Assembly: GCF_001652265.1 (NCBI RefSeq)
Contig: NZ_LWBS01000263.1
Coordinates: 1-64,000 of the forward strand
DNA length: 64,000 nucleotides
Reading direction: 5' to 3'
Source of the DNA: Rhizobium leguminosarum
GTDB lineage: Bacteria > Pseudomonadota > Alphaproteobacteria > Rhizobiales > Rhizobiaceae
Shown here: positions 34,477 through 44,011 of the stretch, in pieces
How the letters are laid out: every line of letters starts with the position of its first letter
Position numbering within the stretch: position 1 is the first letter of the stretch
Translations under genes and position numbers: made by a program
Notes under the pieces: model-generated
Seen by the model: the letters and a program-made list of their open reading frames with translations, nothing else
What the model was told of the DNA's origin: nothing
Databases searched by the model: none

Positions 34477-35517
34477 ATGACTCTCGATCTGCGAAATCTG
34501 CGTTGCGCGATTTCTGCTGCTGAGACCGGGAGCTTTCGGCGTGCGGCCGGAGCACTTGATCTGCCGCAGTCTTCGGTCAGTCGCCGCATTCAACTTCTTG
34601 AGCGGCGCCTCGGTTTTTCATTGTTCGAGCGCAGTCGAGCCGGGGTGCGGCTAACGCCGGCCGGCGCGGCGTTCCTCGAAAATGCGTCAGCAGGAGCTCG
34701 ACAGCTGGAATTTGCCGCGCGCTACGCCGTTTCAGTGCATAGTGGCCAGCGCGGCGACATCCGGATCGGAATCTCGCCGTGGCGCACTGGAGGACTTCTC
34801 CGCGAGGTGCTTCGGCATTTTCGATCGCAATTCCCACGTATCAGCATTTCGCTCGCAGAAATTTCGCCGATGGAAGTACGCCATACCGTGGCGATGGGTG
34901 ATCTCGATATCGCATTCGTGACTCGGACCGGAGAACTTTCCGGCTGCGAGACCAAGGTCCTTTGGCGGGAAGCGATAGTCGCGGTGATGCCAGAGACACA
35001 CCGCTTAGCGAAGCGCGAAAACATTACTTGGGATGACATAGGCACGGAGATATTCGTAGTCTCCAAGGGAGGCTACGGGTCTGATATCCATGATTACCTG
35101 GTCGCAAGGTTGGCAAGAATTGATCGCCTGCCTACTATCGAGGTCCATGACGTCTCCGAGACAAGTGTCTTCGATTTGGTCATGATGGGCTACGGAATTA
35201 CGCTCGCCAGCGAGTCGGCGGCACGAAGGGAAAACGAAGGTTTGACGATTCGCCCCGTTGCGGGAGAATCCGATGCGTTGGCGCTCTCCGCAGTCTGGTT
35301 GGCGGGCAATGCGAACCCGGCGGTGCTAAATCTCATCGCGATCGCGGACGCCGTCGGGCGAGGAGAAGAGCCGCCGCGTCTGCCGAAGCACAGAGGCCGT
35401 AGCCATTCCGATCAAGATGGCGAGGTTGCAGCGGAACGCGCCACCCAGCGCGGGTGGGGCATTTCGCGGTCGACCGCGATGAAGAGCTCCAGCATTGAAG
35501 CGATTAGCCGGACGTAG
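34477..35517 (+). CDS. LysR family transcriptional regulator with odd C-terminal tail
   Basis: A 346-residue LysR protein: MTLDLRNLRCAISAAETGSF, RAAGALDLPQSSVSRRIQLLE and a sensor domain with FVVSKGGYGSDIHDYL. A TTG at 34468 has better spacing to GGAG (34455-34458) and may be the true start. The last 45 residues or so, from about PPRLPKHRGRS on, are beyond the normal LysR length and Ser/Arg-rich. The tail lies exactly where cargo meets the trb backbone and may be read-through into junction DNA. Confidence 0.85.
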   Translation: MTLDLRNLRCAISAAETGSFRRAAGALDLPQSSVSRRIQLLERRLGFSLFERSRAGVRLTPAGAAFLENASAGARQLEFAARYAVSVHSGQRGDIRIGISPWRTGGLLREVLRHFRSQFPRISISLAEISPMEVRHTVAMGDLDIAFVTRTGELSGCETKVLWREAIVAVMPETHRLAKRENITWDDIGTEIFVVSKGGYGSDIHDYLVARLARIDRLPTIEVHDVSETSVFDLVMMGYGITLASESAARRENEGLTIRPVAGESDALALSAVWLAGNANPAVLNLIAIADAVGRGEEPPRLPKHRGRSHSDQDGEVAAERATQRGWGISRSTAMKSSSIEAISRT

Positions 35518-35675
35518 TCGGAAATCGCGTGACCGGATTGGGCGGACAGGAGATCACTTATGCGGCAGAATTCGCAGGCGTTCTTCGGCCTAGCGACCGT
35601 AGACGCGAGCGTGTCTCGCTTGGAATGAGCCCAACGATAGTGCCGAGTTTTGGAAGCGCCAGACCGGGACTTGCT

Positions 35676-35909
35676 TCACGATTGGCGAGAGTGCCGTAAC
35701 CGTCGCGCTTTAGCAAAACCTCTGTCAGTGGCGATAAAACGTTGGACCATTGGGGCAATGAGCTTCGCTGGGTCGGTGACCGGCTGCCCCGTCTCGTGAG
35801 CCAGGACCTCAGCATAGGCGACGAGATCCCGATGCAACGGCGCCGGCAGATCGACGGTCACCTTTACCGGTTTATCGTCGGTGATCGCGTCGAGCTTGAG
35901 CTTGGTCAT
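35676..35909 (-). CDS. DUF2274 domain protein
   Basis: A 77-residue protein starting MTKLKLDAITDDKPVKVTVDLP, the DUF2274 pattern found after trbI in alphaproteobacterial trb operons; it resembles a ribbon-helix-helix DNA-binding protein. GGAGG precedes the ATG. It follows the trbI stop by one base and is the last gene of the transfer operon before the cargo. Confidence 0.85.
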   Translation of the reverse strand: MTKLKLDAITDDKPVKVTVDLPAPLHRDLVAYAEVLAHETGQPVTDPAKLIAPMVQRFIATDRGFAKARRLRHSRQS

Positions 35910-35910
35910 C

Positions 35911-37110
35911 TTAGCCTCCGTAAGGTTCGAGCACCAGATCGCGGGTGACGATCACGCGCACCGGGAAGCCGGGTCGGATCGTCAGCGTTGGGGCGATGTT
36001 GAGCTGGCGACGGATGATCTGCTGGCCAGCGTCGTTGATCGTGTCCTGACCACCGTTGCGGATCGCCTGGATCAGCCGGTCGTCATCATTTGTGGCGAGT
36101 TCCGCGCCGACGCTGAGCAGCGTCGACAGACCCGCCGCCTTGGCGAGATCCCACCAGTGATAGTCCACGCCGTCTTCAAGACCGGCATAGCCTTGGGTGT
36201 CGGCGCCGGGCTGGCGTTCCAGCACGATGGAACGACCGTTCGGGAAGATCAGCCGGTTCCAGACGAGCAGGATGCGGCGCTGACCGAAGCCGACATCGTT
36301 GCTGTACTCGCCGATGATGCGCGTGCCCTGCGGGACGAGGAGCAGCCGACCGGTCGGACTGTCGTAAATGCTCTCGGTGACCTGGGCGGTGATCTGGCCG
36401 GGGAGATCGGAGCGGATGCCGGTGATCAGCGCAGCCGGAATCACCGCACCCGTCTGCAGCAGGTAAGGCGACGCGGGTGCCATCACGCGGTCGGGCGCGA
36501 CCGTGCGTCGATCGACGCTGGCGTTGAGGAAGGCCGCTTGCCGCTCCTGCGCGGTTGGCGCGGGCTGCCCCGGTAGTCCGAGCCCGGTCAGACCGGGAAG
36601 CGCGGGAGCGCCGCCGCCGGGCATTCCCGTCGCGGCCGCCGTTCTCGTCTCGGTTTGGAAGAAAACGCGCGAGGTGCGCGCCGCTTCCTCTTCCGCGCGC
36701 CTGCGTTGTTCCTCCGGGTCGACAGTCGGCGTGGCAACGGACGGTGGAGCGACGGGCTGGCCGCGGTTCTGGGCATCGAGAATCGGCCGTCCGAGGTCGC
36801 CAGGCAGTGGTGGGCCAAGGACGGGGCCAGTGTAGTCGCGGGGCAGCCCGGAGAGCCCATCGGCCGCCGGCCGATTCTCCGTCGAATAGAGCTCTTCACC
36901 GCTCCTGCCGGCCTCGCGGGTCTGGAGCGCATAGATCAGTGCGCCGCCGAGGCCGACGGAGGCGACCAGCCCCAGACCCGCCAGCACTCTTCTCGAGAGC
37001 CGCGTTACGCGCGGCGGCTCTGCGCGGAGCCGCATCGATACCGCCGATGGCGACGGAGATCCTGTCAGCGGGACGTCGTCGCTCTCGGCCTTAGCTTCGT
37101 TCTCATTCAT
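35911..37110 (-). CDS. trbI: conjugal transfer protein TrbI (VirB10-like)
   Basis: A 399-residue VirB10 homologue. A cytoplasmic N-terminus, one transmembrane helix (about 43-62, VLAGLGLVASVGLGGALIYAL), a Pro-rich periplasmic linker with many Ala/Gly/Pro, and the conserved C-terminal TrbI domain (SPYLLQTGAVIPAALITGIRSD to GFPVRVIVTRDLVL). It spans from inner to outer membrane as part of the core complex. Its start overlaps the trbG stop as ATGA. Confidence 0.95.
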   Translation of the reverse strand: MNENEAKAESDDVPLTGSPSPSAVSMRLRAEPPRVTRLSRRVLAGLGLVASVGLGGALIYALQTREAGRSGEELYSTENRPAADGLSGLPRDYTGPVLGPPLPGDLGRPILDAQNRGQPVAPPSVATPTVDPEEQRRRAEEEAARTSRVFFQTETRTAAATGMPGGGAPALPGLTGLGLPGQPAPTAQERQAAFLNASVDRRTVAPDRVMAPASPYLLQTGAVIPAALITGIRSDLPGQITAQVTESIYDSPTGRLLLVPQGTRIIGEYSNDVGFGQRRILLVWNRLIFPNGRSIVLERQPGADTQGYAGLEDGVDYHWWDLAKAAGLSTLLSVGAELATNDDDRLIQAIRNGGQDTINDAGQQIIRRQLNIAPTLTIRPGFPVRVIVTRDLVLEPYGG

Positions 37111-38093
37111 GACGAGGGCCTCCCATCGGTGCGGACGATCCGGACGGTCTGCTGGCGATCCCCGCTGCCGAGCCGCAGCTCGGCGGCGCCGAAGAGCCGG
37201 TCGACGATCAGAATATTCTGGTAGATGCGGCTGTTGGCGATCTGTGCCTCGCCGTCTGCGCCGATGACGAAGAGCGGCGGCATCTCGCCCTGCACGATGC
37301 CGCGCGGGAACTCGACATAGACATGCCTGCCATCATCGTAGACCGAGACGGGCCGCCACGGCGGATTGCCCCCGGTCAGGCCATAGCGGTAGTTCCGTGC
37401 CGCCATCGCCGGGATAGCTGGCGTTGCAGGAACGGTCTGGCGCTGCGATGCCGGGGGCTGCGGATAGGCCCAGGCGACAGCCGGCATATAGGGGCGTTCG
37501 CCCGAACGCAGCTCGATCATGTAGATGCGCCTGTCTGTGGTGATCACGAGATTGGTCGAAAGATCCAGCCGTGTCGGTTTGACCAGGACATGGACCCGCC
37601 GTGTGACGCCGCTGCCGCTTTCGGTATCGCCGATGACCCAGCGCGCCGTGTCGCCGGCGGCGATCGGACCTGCACCGGTCAGGCTCTCGCCGGGTTCGAG
37701 CGCAATGTTGGTTATCTGCCCGGGTGTTGCATAGACTTGGTAGAGGGCGCCTTCGCTCCAGGGATAGATCTGGATCGAGTTGTAGTAGCCCTCGCGGCGC
37801 GGCTCGACCCGGGCGGCGGCATTGGCGTTCTGCACACGCCCCGTTGGCGTGTTTGCTGCGGTTCCACCTTTCGCCGGCGCCCAGGCCGGAGGAGTGTGGA
37901 GCGGACGGGGTCGCTCATCCGTGACGGCGGCCGGAATGGCGGGCATTGGTGGCACATCGGCGTCGTAGCTGATCTGCGGCGGTTTCGGCGCCGTGGCGCA
38001 GCCGGCGAGCATTGTTGCGGAAAGCAGGATTGCCGCAAACGCGGGTCTACGGAAAAGCGGCTTGCCGGCACTACGGGAAGTCTGCCCGTTCAT
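37107..38093 (-). CDS. trbG: conjugal transfer protein TrbG (VirB9-like)
   Basis: A 328-residue lipoprotein-type TrbG. Lipobox LAGC near residue 32, a Pro-rich linker, then the VirB9 domain (NSIQIYPWSEGALYQVYATPGQ to ELRLGSGDRQQTVRIVR). It forms the outer-membrane core ring with TrbI. ATG at 38093 overlaps the trbF stop; a longer open frame upstream runs through trbF out of phase and is not real. Confidence 0.95.
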   Translation of the reverse strand: MNGQTSRSAGKPLFRRPAFAAILLSATMLAGCATAPKPPQISYDADVPPMPAIPAAVTDERPRPLHTPPAWAPAKGGTAANTPTGRVQNANAAARVEPRREGYYNSIQIYPWSEGALYQVYATPGQITNIALEPGESLTGAGPIAAGDTARWVIGDTESGSGVTRRVHVLVKPTRLDLSTNLVITTDRRIYMIELRSGERPYMPAVAWAYPQPPASQRQTVPATPAIPAMAARNYRYGLTGGNPPWRPVSVYDDGRHVYVEFPRGIVQGEMPPLFVIGADGEAQIANSRIYQNILIVDRLFGAAELRLGSGDRQQTVRIVRTDGRPSS

Positions 38094-38773
38094 TGGCTCA
38101 TCTCCCGTGACCAGTTGATGGCGTTGACGTAGATGCCGAGCGGGTTCGCCCGGAGCCGATCGGCGTTGCGTGGGACCTGCACGACGATCGTCAGGATCGC
38201 GGTCCAGCGTTCGGTCGTAGCGAGTTGGCCGTTCTCGTAACGGCGCTCGACCCAGGCGACACGGAAGCTGTCCGGAGACGCGCGGATGACGCTGGAGATC
38301 TCGACGGCGACCTGCTGGCGGCCGACCTTGGTGAACGGGTCGTTGGCCCGCGCATAGTCGTTGAGCGCCGCCGCGCCGCGGTCGGTCGTGAAGTCGTAGG
38401 CGCGCAGCCAGTTCTGTCGTACGATGATCGCGTCGGCCGGGATCGAGCGGACCTGCTCGATGAAGCGCGCCAGATGGAAGGCGATCTGCGGATCGGTCGG
38501 GCGATAGTCGGCAACGGCCGGAGCGATCGCCTGCGCCTGACCGAGCCGGTCGACCTGTACCACCCAGGGCACGACCGTGCCGCGCGCCGATTGCCAGACC
38601 AGGGCGGCAGCGAAGCCCGCCGACAGGATCAGCGAGCCGAAGGCCATCAGCCGCCAGTTCTTCGCCTGGACGCGCGCCGCGCCGATACGCTCGTCCCAGA
38701 CCTGTGCGGCGCGTTGATAGGGCGTCTCGGGTTCGAGGGCTTTGCCATAGTGGGTGGAGGGTCGTTTGAACAT
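38090..38773 (-). CDS. trbF: conjugal transfer protein TrbF (VirB8-like)
   Basis: A 227-residue bitopic inner-membrane protein: cytoplasmic N-terminus with FKRPSTHYG, one transmembrane helix (about 44-62), and a periplasmic NTF2-like VirB8 domain. It scaffolds assembly of the type IV secretion channel. Start and stop overlap the neighbours trbL and trbG by four bases each. Confidence 0.95.
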   Translation of the reverse strand: MFKRPSTHYGKALEPETPYQRAAQVWDERIGAARVQAKNWRLMAFGSLILSAGFAAALVWQSARGTVVPWVVQVDRLGQAQAIAPAVADYRPTDPQIAFHLARFIEQVRSIPADAIIVRQNWLRAYDFTTDRGAAALNDYARANDPFTKVGRQQVAVEISSVIRASPDSFRVAWVERRYENGQLATTERWTAILTIVVQVPRNADRLRANPLGIYVNAINWSREMSQ

Positions 38774-40137
38774 CAGTGGTTGCCTTCAGAAAGATTGACG
38801 GAAGAGCCGCCGCCATGGGCGTCACCGGAGCGCACGGCATGGGCGGTCGCCTGGACGGCATGGGTCATGCGTTGGGAGCGGCGCATGCGCTGCGCCCATG
38901 CGGGCGGGCCACCTGCGGCTGCCGGAGCGGCGGAGTCGCCACCGTCGCCGGCTGCGTCGCCACCGACCGAGCCCATGGTCGAGGAGCCGCCGGTGGATTC
39001 GAACGCGACCTTGCCACCGGCATTGAAGCTTGAGCGCATGCTCGCGGCGGCGCGTGAGGAGGCACGGCGCAGCGGCGAGACGGCCGCGCTGCCGCCAGCG
39101 CGGGCGACACTGCCCAGGCCCGACGAGACGCCACTAATGCCCGACTGGCCGGCTGCGCCGAGGCTGTAGGCCGTGGATGCGCCACCCGCCATTGCGGCGC
39201 CGCCCCGGGCGGCCGCTGCGGCGCCTCCGGCAAGTGCCGCACCGCCGGATGCGACGACGCCGACCGCGCCGGCTCCGGCGGCTATCATACCGCCCGCCGC
39301 GAGGCCCGTACCCACCGCCGCGCCGGCGCTGAGCTGCGGGCCGCCGGAGACGATGCCGCTGGCGATACCAGGGCCGAAGATGCCGAGGCCGAGAAGCGAC
39401 AGCGCGGCGAGCACGATGGCCATCGCCTGGTCGATCGAAGGGGTTGCGCCGCCGAAGCCGGCGGTGAATTCGGAGAACAGCGTCGAGCCGATGCCGATGA
39501 TGACGGCCAGCACCAACACTTTGATGCCGGACGAGATGACGTTGCCGAGGACGCGTTCGGCCATGAAGGCGGACTTGCCGAACAGGCCGAACGGAATGAG
39601 GACGAATCCGGCGAGCGTCGTCAGCTTGAATTCGATGAGCGTGACGAAAAGCTGGATGGCCAGGATGAAGAAGGCGAGCAACACCAGCGCCCAGGCGAGG
39701 AACATGCAGGCGATCTGGATGAAGTTCTCGAAGAACGACCAGTAGCCCATCAGGCCTGAGATCGATTCCAGAAGCGGACGTCCGGCGTCGAGGCCGGTCT
39801 GCGCCACCTTACCGGGCCGCAGCAGATCGGCGGTCGTAAAGCCCGTGCCGCTGGCCTTCAGGCCCAAGCCGGCGAAGCTCTCGAAGACGATGCGCGCCAG
39901 GTTGTTCCAGTTGCCGATGATGTAGGCGAACACGCCGACGAACAGCGTCTTCTTCACGAGCCGGGCGAAGATGTCGTCGTCGCCGCCCCAGGACCAGAAT
40001 AGCGCCGCCAGCGTCACATCGATCACGATCAGCGTCGTGGCGATGAACGCGACTTCACCGCTCAGCAGGCCGAAGCCGCTGTCGATGTAGCGGGTGAAGA
40101 CTTCGAGGAAGTGGTCGATGACGCCGGTGTTGCCCAT
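38773..40137 (-). CDS. trbL: P-type conjugative transfer protein TrbL (VirB6-like)
   Basis: A 454-residue polytopic inner-membrane channel component. About six to eight hydrophobic segments lie in residues 25-300, followed by a long Gly/Ala/Ser-rich C-terminal region (about 300-454) typical of TrbL and poorly conserved. ATG at 40137, four bases after trbK; the longer frame upstream overlaps trbK and is rejected. Confidence 0.95.
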   Translation of the reverse strand: MGNTGVIDHFLEVFTRYIDSGFGLLSGEVAFIATTLIVIDVTLAALFWSWGGDDDIFARLVKKTLFVGVFAYIIGNWNNLARIVFESFAGLGLKASGTGFTTADLLRPGKVAQTGLDAGRPLLESISGLMGYWSFFENFIQIACMFLAWALVLLAFFILAIQLFVTLIEFKLTTLAGFVLIPFGLFGKSAFMAERVLGNVISSGIKVLVLAVIIGIGSTLFSEFTAGFGGATPSIDQAMAIVLAALSLLGLGIFGPGIASGIVSGGPQLSAGAAVGTGLAAGGMIAAGAGAVGVVASGGAALAGGAAAAARGGAAMAGGASTAYSLGAAGQSGISGVSSGLGSVARAGGSAAVSPLRRASSRAAASMRSSFNAGGKVAFESTGGSSTMGSVGGDAAGDGGDSAAPAAAGGPPAWAQRMRRSQRMTHAVQATAHAVRSGDAHGGGSSVNLSEGNH

Positions 40138-40141
40138 GATG

Positions 40142-40504
40142 CTACCGCGTCTCAGTCGGCGGCGACACCGGCGCCGGCTGGGCGGGGACAGCCGCGTCCG
40201 CTTGCGGATGGGGAGCCGGCGCCGCTTCCGGCAGCCGCTCAGCGGGTCGAGCGCCGGGCGCGAGGAAGCGGTGGCGGTTCTCCGCCCAGGCCCGCAGGCA
40301 GGCCGCGTCGCGCGGCCCGGCTTCTCCGAGGGCCTGGCAGCGGAACAATTCGTCGCGCAAGGGGTCGGACGGGGTCGTGTTCGACCGTGACGAAGCCCAG
40401 CTTTCCGCCGGCTCCTCATTCCGGCTCATCTCGATCGCCGTCGCGGTGACGGCCACCGCGACGAACACCACCGCGCCAAGTCGGGCGAGCGTCTTGCCGT
40501 CCAT
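40142..40504 (-). CDS. trbK: putative entry exclusion protein TrbK-alt
   Basis: A 120-residue protein with an N-terminal hydrophobic helix (GAVVFVAVAVTATAIEMS) and the segment DPLRDELFRCQALGEAGPRDAACLRAWAENRHRF, the signature of the TrbK-alt family with two conserved cysteines. It occupies the trbK position between trbJ and trbL. Proteins in this place block redundant transfer into cells that already hold the element; function here is by position and family only. The C-terminus is Pro/Ala-rich. Confidence 0.85.
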   Translation of the reverse strand: MDGKTLARLGAVVFVAVAVTATAIEMSRNEEPAESWASSRSNTTPSDPLRDELFRCQALGEAGPRDAACLRAWAENRHRFLAPGARPAERLPEAAPAPHPQADAAVPAQPAPVSPPTETR

Positions 40505-40514
40505 GGCCGCGCCC

Positions 40515-41282
40515 TCAGTTGCCGCTGTTAGGGAACATGCGGGCGTTGCCGGCCTGGTAGCCGGAGCCCGGCGTCAGGAAGCGGCGACGCTGCTCGCGGC
40601 CCTGCTCGGCGGCGGCTGCGCGCTCCGCCTCTGACAGCGCCTGCGCCCGACCGTTGGCGGCCACGACGGCCGTGAGGTCGGCAAGCTGCTGCGCCAGCAG
40701 CGCGAGGAGCTGATTACCGGCCTGCGTCGCCTGCAGCGCCCCGGTCGCCCCTTGGCTTCGGCCAATCAGGGAGGACATTTCGGTGCGGTTGGTGTCGAGA
40801 TTTCCGACGACACCGGCCTGGACGCGCATGGCGTCCTGAAGCCCGCCGACGGTGTTCTGCCAACGCTCGCGGGCGCCCGCCACGAGCTGCTGATCGGACG
40901 CCGACATGGAGGCGTTGCCGTAGGTGGTCTGGAACGCCTGATCGATGTTTTGAACATCGTACGCAATCCGCTGCGCCTGTTGCAGCAGCTGCTGCGTGCG
41001 TTGGACTGACTGCTGAAGTTGCTGGATCGAGGAGTACGGCAGGCTCGCGAGATTGCGGGCCTGATTGATCAGCATCGTCGCCTCGTTCTGAAGCGAGCTG
41101 ATCTGGTTGTTGATCTGCTCCAGCGACCTGGCCGCCTGAAGCACGTTCTGCACGTAGTTTGTGGGATCCTTCACGATCAACTGTGCCGCTGCAGGCGGCG
41201 CCCAGAAGATCGGCGACAAGGCAGTGGAAGCGGTGAGCAGCGCAGCGGCAAGGCGCACGCCGCGCGAACGGCGCGGGTTCAT
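40515..41282 (-). CDS. trbJ: P-type conjugative transfer protein TrbJ (VirB5-like)
   Basis: A 255-residue secreted pilus-tip protein. Signal peptide with cleavage near APPAAAQ, then DPTNYVQNVLQAARSLEQINNQI and long Gln-rich coiled coils (about 55-120). It belongs to the VirB5-like family acting in pilus assembly and recipient contact. Its start overlaps the trbE stop by four bases. Confidence 0.95.
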   Translation of the reverse strand: MNPRRSRGVRLAAALLTASTALSPIFWAPPAAAQLIVKDPTNYVQNVLQAARSLEQINNQISSLQNEATMLINQARNLASLPYSSIQQLQQSVQRTQQLLQQAQRIAYDVQNIDQAFQTTYGNASMSASDQQLVAGARERWQNTVGGLQDAMRVQAGVVGNLDTNRTEMSSLIGRSQGATGALQATQAGNQLLALLAQQLADLTAVVAANGRAQALSEAERAAAAEQGREQRRRFLTPGSGYQAGNARMFPNSGN

Positions 41283-43717
41283 GAGGACGTCTCCATGTTG
41301 TCGAGGTTGGGAATGAGATCAGCGGCCCATTCGAGGCCGCGGTGGCGCAGCCAGGCCGGCAGGAAATCCTCGCGGCCGTGCGCTGCGATCGTCTGTGCGA
41401 TCGCAGCCTGATCGGTCTTTGAGGATGTCGCGCAGAGGGCGAGCGCCACGTCTGAAAGGCCGAGTTCGAACAGGCGATTGCCGCGCCGCGACTGGCAGTA
41501 ATAATCGCGTTTGGGCATGGCCCGGGCGAGAATCTCGATCTGGCGATCGTTCAGGCCGAAACGGCGATAGATGGCGGTGATCTGTGGCTCGATCGCGCGT
41601 TCGTTCGGGAGCAGGATGCGGGTCTGACAGCTCTCGATGATGGCGGGCGCGATAGCAGACCCGTCGATGTCGGACAGCGACTGGGTGGCGAAGATGACGC
41701 TGGCGTTTTTCTTGCGCAGCGTCTTCAGCCATTCGCGCAGCTGACCCGCGAAGCCCTCGTCATCGAGCGCGAGCCAGCCTTCATCGACGATCAGCAGCGA
41801 CGGCCGGCCGTCGAGACGATCCTCAATGCGATGGAAGAGATAGGCGAGGACCGCTGCGGCGGCGCCTGTTCCGATGAGACCCTCGGTCTCGAACGCCTGG
41901 ACCGACGCCTGCCCAAGATGTTCAGCCTCGGCATCGAGCAGGCGACCATAGGGGCCGCCGACGCAGTAGGGCCGCAGCGCCTGCTTGAGATCATTGGACT
42001 GCAGCAGGACCGACAGGCCCGTCAGCGTGCGTTCGCCGATCGGTGCGGATGCCAGCGACGAGAGCGCCGACCAGAGATGCTCCTTCACGTCCGGCGTGAT
42101 GCTGATGCTTTCACGCGCGATAATCGCGGTAAGCCAGTCAGCCGCCCAGGCGCGTTCCGCGACATCATCGATCCGGGCAAGCGGCTGAAGCGATACGCTG
42201 TCGTCGGCGCCTTCGGTGAGTCCGCCGCCGAGATCGTGCCAGTCGCCGCCCATGGCGAGGGCCGCGGCGCGGATCGAGCCACCGAAATCGAAGGCGAACA
42301 CCTGGGAGCGCGGATAGCGGCGGAACTGCAGCGCCATCAGCGCCAGCAGCACCGACTTGCCGGCGCCGGTTGGCCCCACGATCAGCGTGTGGCCGACGTC
42401 GCCGACATGGATGGAAAGCCGGAACGGGGTCGAGCCTTCGGTCTTGCCGAACAGCAGTGGGGGTGCTGCGAAGTGCTCGTCCCGTTCCGGTCCCGCCCAT
42501 ACCGCAGACAGCGGGATCATGTGGGCGAGATTGAGCGTGTTGATGGGTGGTTGCCGGACATTGGCGTACACGTGGCCGGGCAGCGACCCGAGCCAGGCGT
42601 CCACCGCATTTATGGTCTCGGGCATGGCGGTGAAGTCGCGGCCCTGAATGACCTTCTCGACGAGGCGCAGCTTCTCAGCCGCGATTCGTGGATCCTCGTC
42701 CCAGACAGTGATCGTCGCCGTCACATAGGCTTGACCGGCATAATCGGCGCCGAGCTCCTGCAACGCCATATCGGCGTCGGCGGCCTTGTTCGCCGCGTCG
42801 GTGTCGACCAGCACTGACGCCTCATTGGTCATCACCTCCTTGAGGATGGCGGCGATCGACTTGCGCTTGGCGAACCACTGCCGCCGGATCTTGGTCAGCA
42901 GCTTGGTGGCGTCGGTCTTGTCGAGCAGCACCGCGCGCGTCGACCAGCGATAGGGGAAGGCGAGCCGATTCAGCTCGTCGAGGATGCCGGGCGTCGTCGC
43001 GGTCGGAAAACCGACGATGGTGAGGACGCGCAGATGCGTGTCGCCGAGGCGCGGCTCGAGCCCCCCGGTGAGCGGCTGATCGGCCAGCAGTGCATCGAGA
43101 TACATCGGTGTCTCGGGCACGCGGACGCGGTGGCGCTTCGTCGAAACGGTCGAGTGCAGGAACGTCAGCGTCTCGGCATCATCCAGCCAGGCGCATTCCG
43201 GCATGAAGGCCTCGATGAGCTGGAGGATGCGATCGGTGCGATCGGTGAAGCCGCGCAGGACTTCGTGGGCATCGACGCCGGCGTGATCACGTCCTTCGTA
43301 GAGCCAGGTTTCAGCGCGTGCGACGTCCTCGGCCGGTGGCAGATAGAGGAAGGTCAGGAAGTAGCTCGACTCGAAATGCGCACCGGCTTCCTCGAAGTCG
43401 GCCTTGCGTTCGGCGTCGACCAGCGCGGACGCGCTGTCGGCGAACATGCTGGCGGGATAGGTCGCGGCGCCGTGCCGCTGGGCTTCGACGAAGATCGCCC
43501 AACCGGAGCCGAGGCGGCGGAAGGCGTTGTTGAGGCGACCGGCGACCGCGATCAGCTCGGCCGGCACGGCGCTGTCGAGATCGGGTCCGCGAAACCGGGC
43601 GGTGCGCTGCAAGCTGCCATCCTTGTTCAGCACGATGCCTTCGCCGACAAGTGCGACCCAGGGAAGGAAGTCGGCAAGCCGGGTGTTGCGGTTGCGATAT
43701 TCGGCAAGGTTCATCAT
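41279..43717 (-). CDS. trbE: conjugal transfer ATPase TrbE (VirB4-like)
   Basis: An 812-residue VirB4-family ATPase that energises pilus biogenesis and substrate transfer. N-terminal CagE/TrbE domain (about 1-400); Walker A GPTGAGKS at 448-455; Walker B LLIVDEGWLALDDEG; motif IFATQSLSDIDGS. Length and order are complete. The start is one of two adjacent ATG codons (43717 or 43714). Confidence 0.97.
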   Translation of the reverse strand: MMNLAEYRNRNTRLADFLPWVALVGEGIVLNKDGSLQRTARFRGPDLDSAVPAELIAVAGRLNNAFRRLGSGWAIFVEAQRHGAATYPASMFADSASALVDAERKADFEEAGAHFESSYFLTFLYLPPAEDVARAETWLYEGRDHAGVDAHEVLRGFTDRTDRILQLIEAFMPECAWLDDAETLTFLHSTVSTKRHRVRVPETPMYLDALLADQPLTGGLEPRLGDTHLRVLTIVGFPTATTPGILDELNRLAFPYRWSTRAVLLDKTDATKLLTKIRRQWFAKRKSIAAILKEVMTNEASVLVDTDAANKAADADMALQELGADYAGQAYVTATITVWDEDPRIAAEKLRLVEKVIQGRDFTAMPETINAVDAWLGSLPGHVYANVRQPPINTLNLAHMIPLSAVWAGPERDEHFAAPPLLFGKTEGSTPFRLSIHVGDVGHTLIVGPTGAGKSVLLALMALQFRRYPRSQVFAFDFGGSIRAAALAMGGDWHDLGGGLTEGADDSVSLQPLARIDDVAERAWAADWLTAIIARESISITPDVKEHLWSALSSLASAPIGERTLTGLSVLLQSNDLKQALRPYCVGGPYGRLLDAEAEHLGQASVQAFETEGLIGTGAAAAVLAYLFHRIEDRLDGRPSLLIVDEGWLALDDEGFAGQLREWLKTLRKKNASVIFATQSLSDIDGSAIAPAIIESCQTRILLPNERAIEPQITAIYRRFGLNDRQIEILARAMPKRDYYCQSRRGNRLFELGLSDVALALCATSSKTDQAAIAQTIAAHGREDFLPAWLRHRGLEWAADLIPNLDNMETSS

Positions 43718-43729
43718 GGCCGCGCGCCT

Positions 43730-44011
43730 TCAAACCGACAGATGACCGGGGATGCGCAGATGCCTGCGCACGACATCGACGAACTGCGGATCGCGTTTGG
43801 CGGCCCAGACGGCGGCGAAGTGACCGATCGCCCAGAGACCGAGGCCAACGAGCCAGAGGCGCAGGCCGAGCCCGAGCGCCGCCGCCAGCGTTCCATTCAG
43901 GATGGCGATCGAGCGAGGCGCACCGCCGAGCAGGATGTGCTCGGTCAGCGCGCGATGAACGGGGACCGAAAAGCCCGGCACTTCGCCTGCCGTCTCCGCC
44001 GACGTCGCCAT
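43730..44011 (-). CDS. trbD: conjugal transfer protein TrbD (VirB3-like)
   Basis: A 93-residue inner-membrane protein with VPVHRALTEHILLGGAPRSIAILNG and two hydrophobic helices (about 36-70), typical of TrbD/VirB3. It works with TrbE at the base of the channel. Its start overlaps the trbC stop by one base. Confidence 0.95.
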   Translation of the reverse strand: MATSAETAGEVPGFSVPVHRALTEHILLGGAPRSIAILNGTLAAALGLGLRLWLVGLGLWAIGHFAAVWAAKRDPQFVDVVRRHLRIPGHLSV

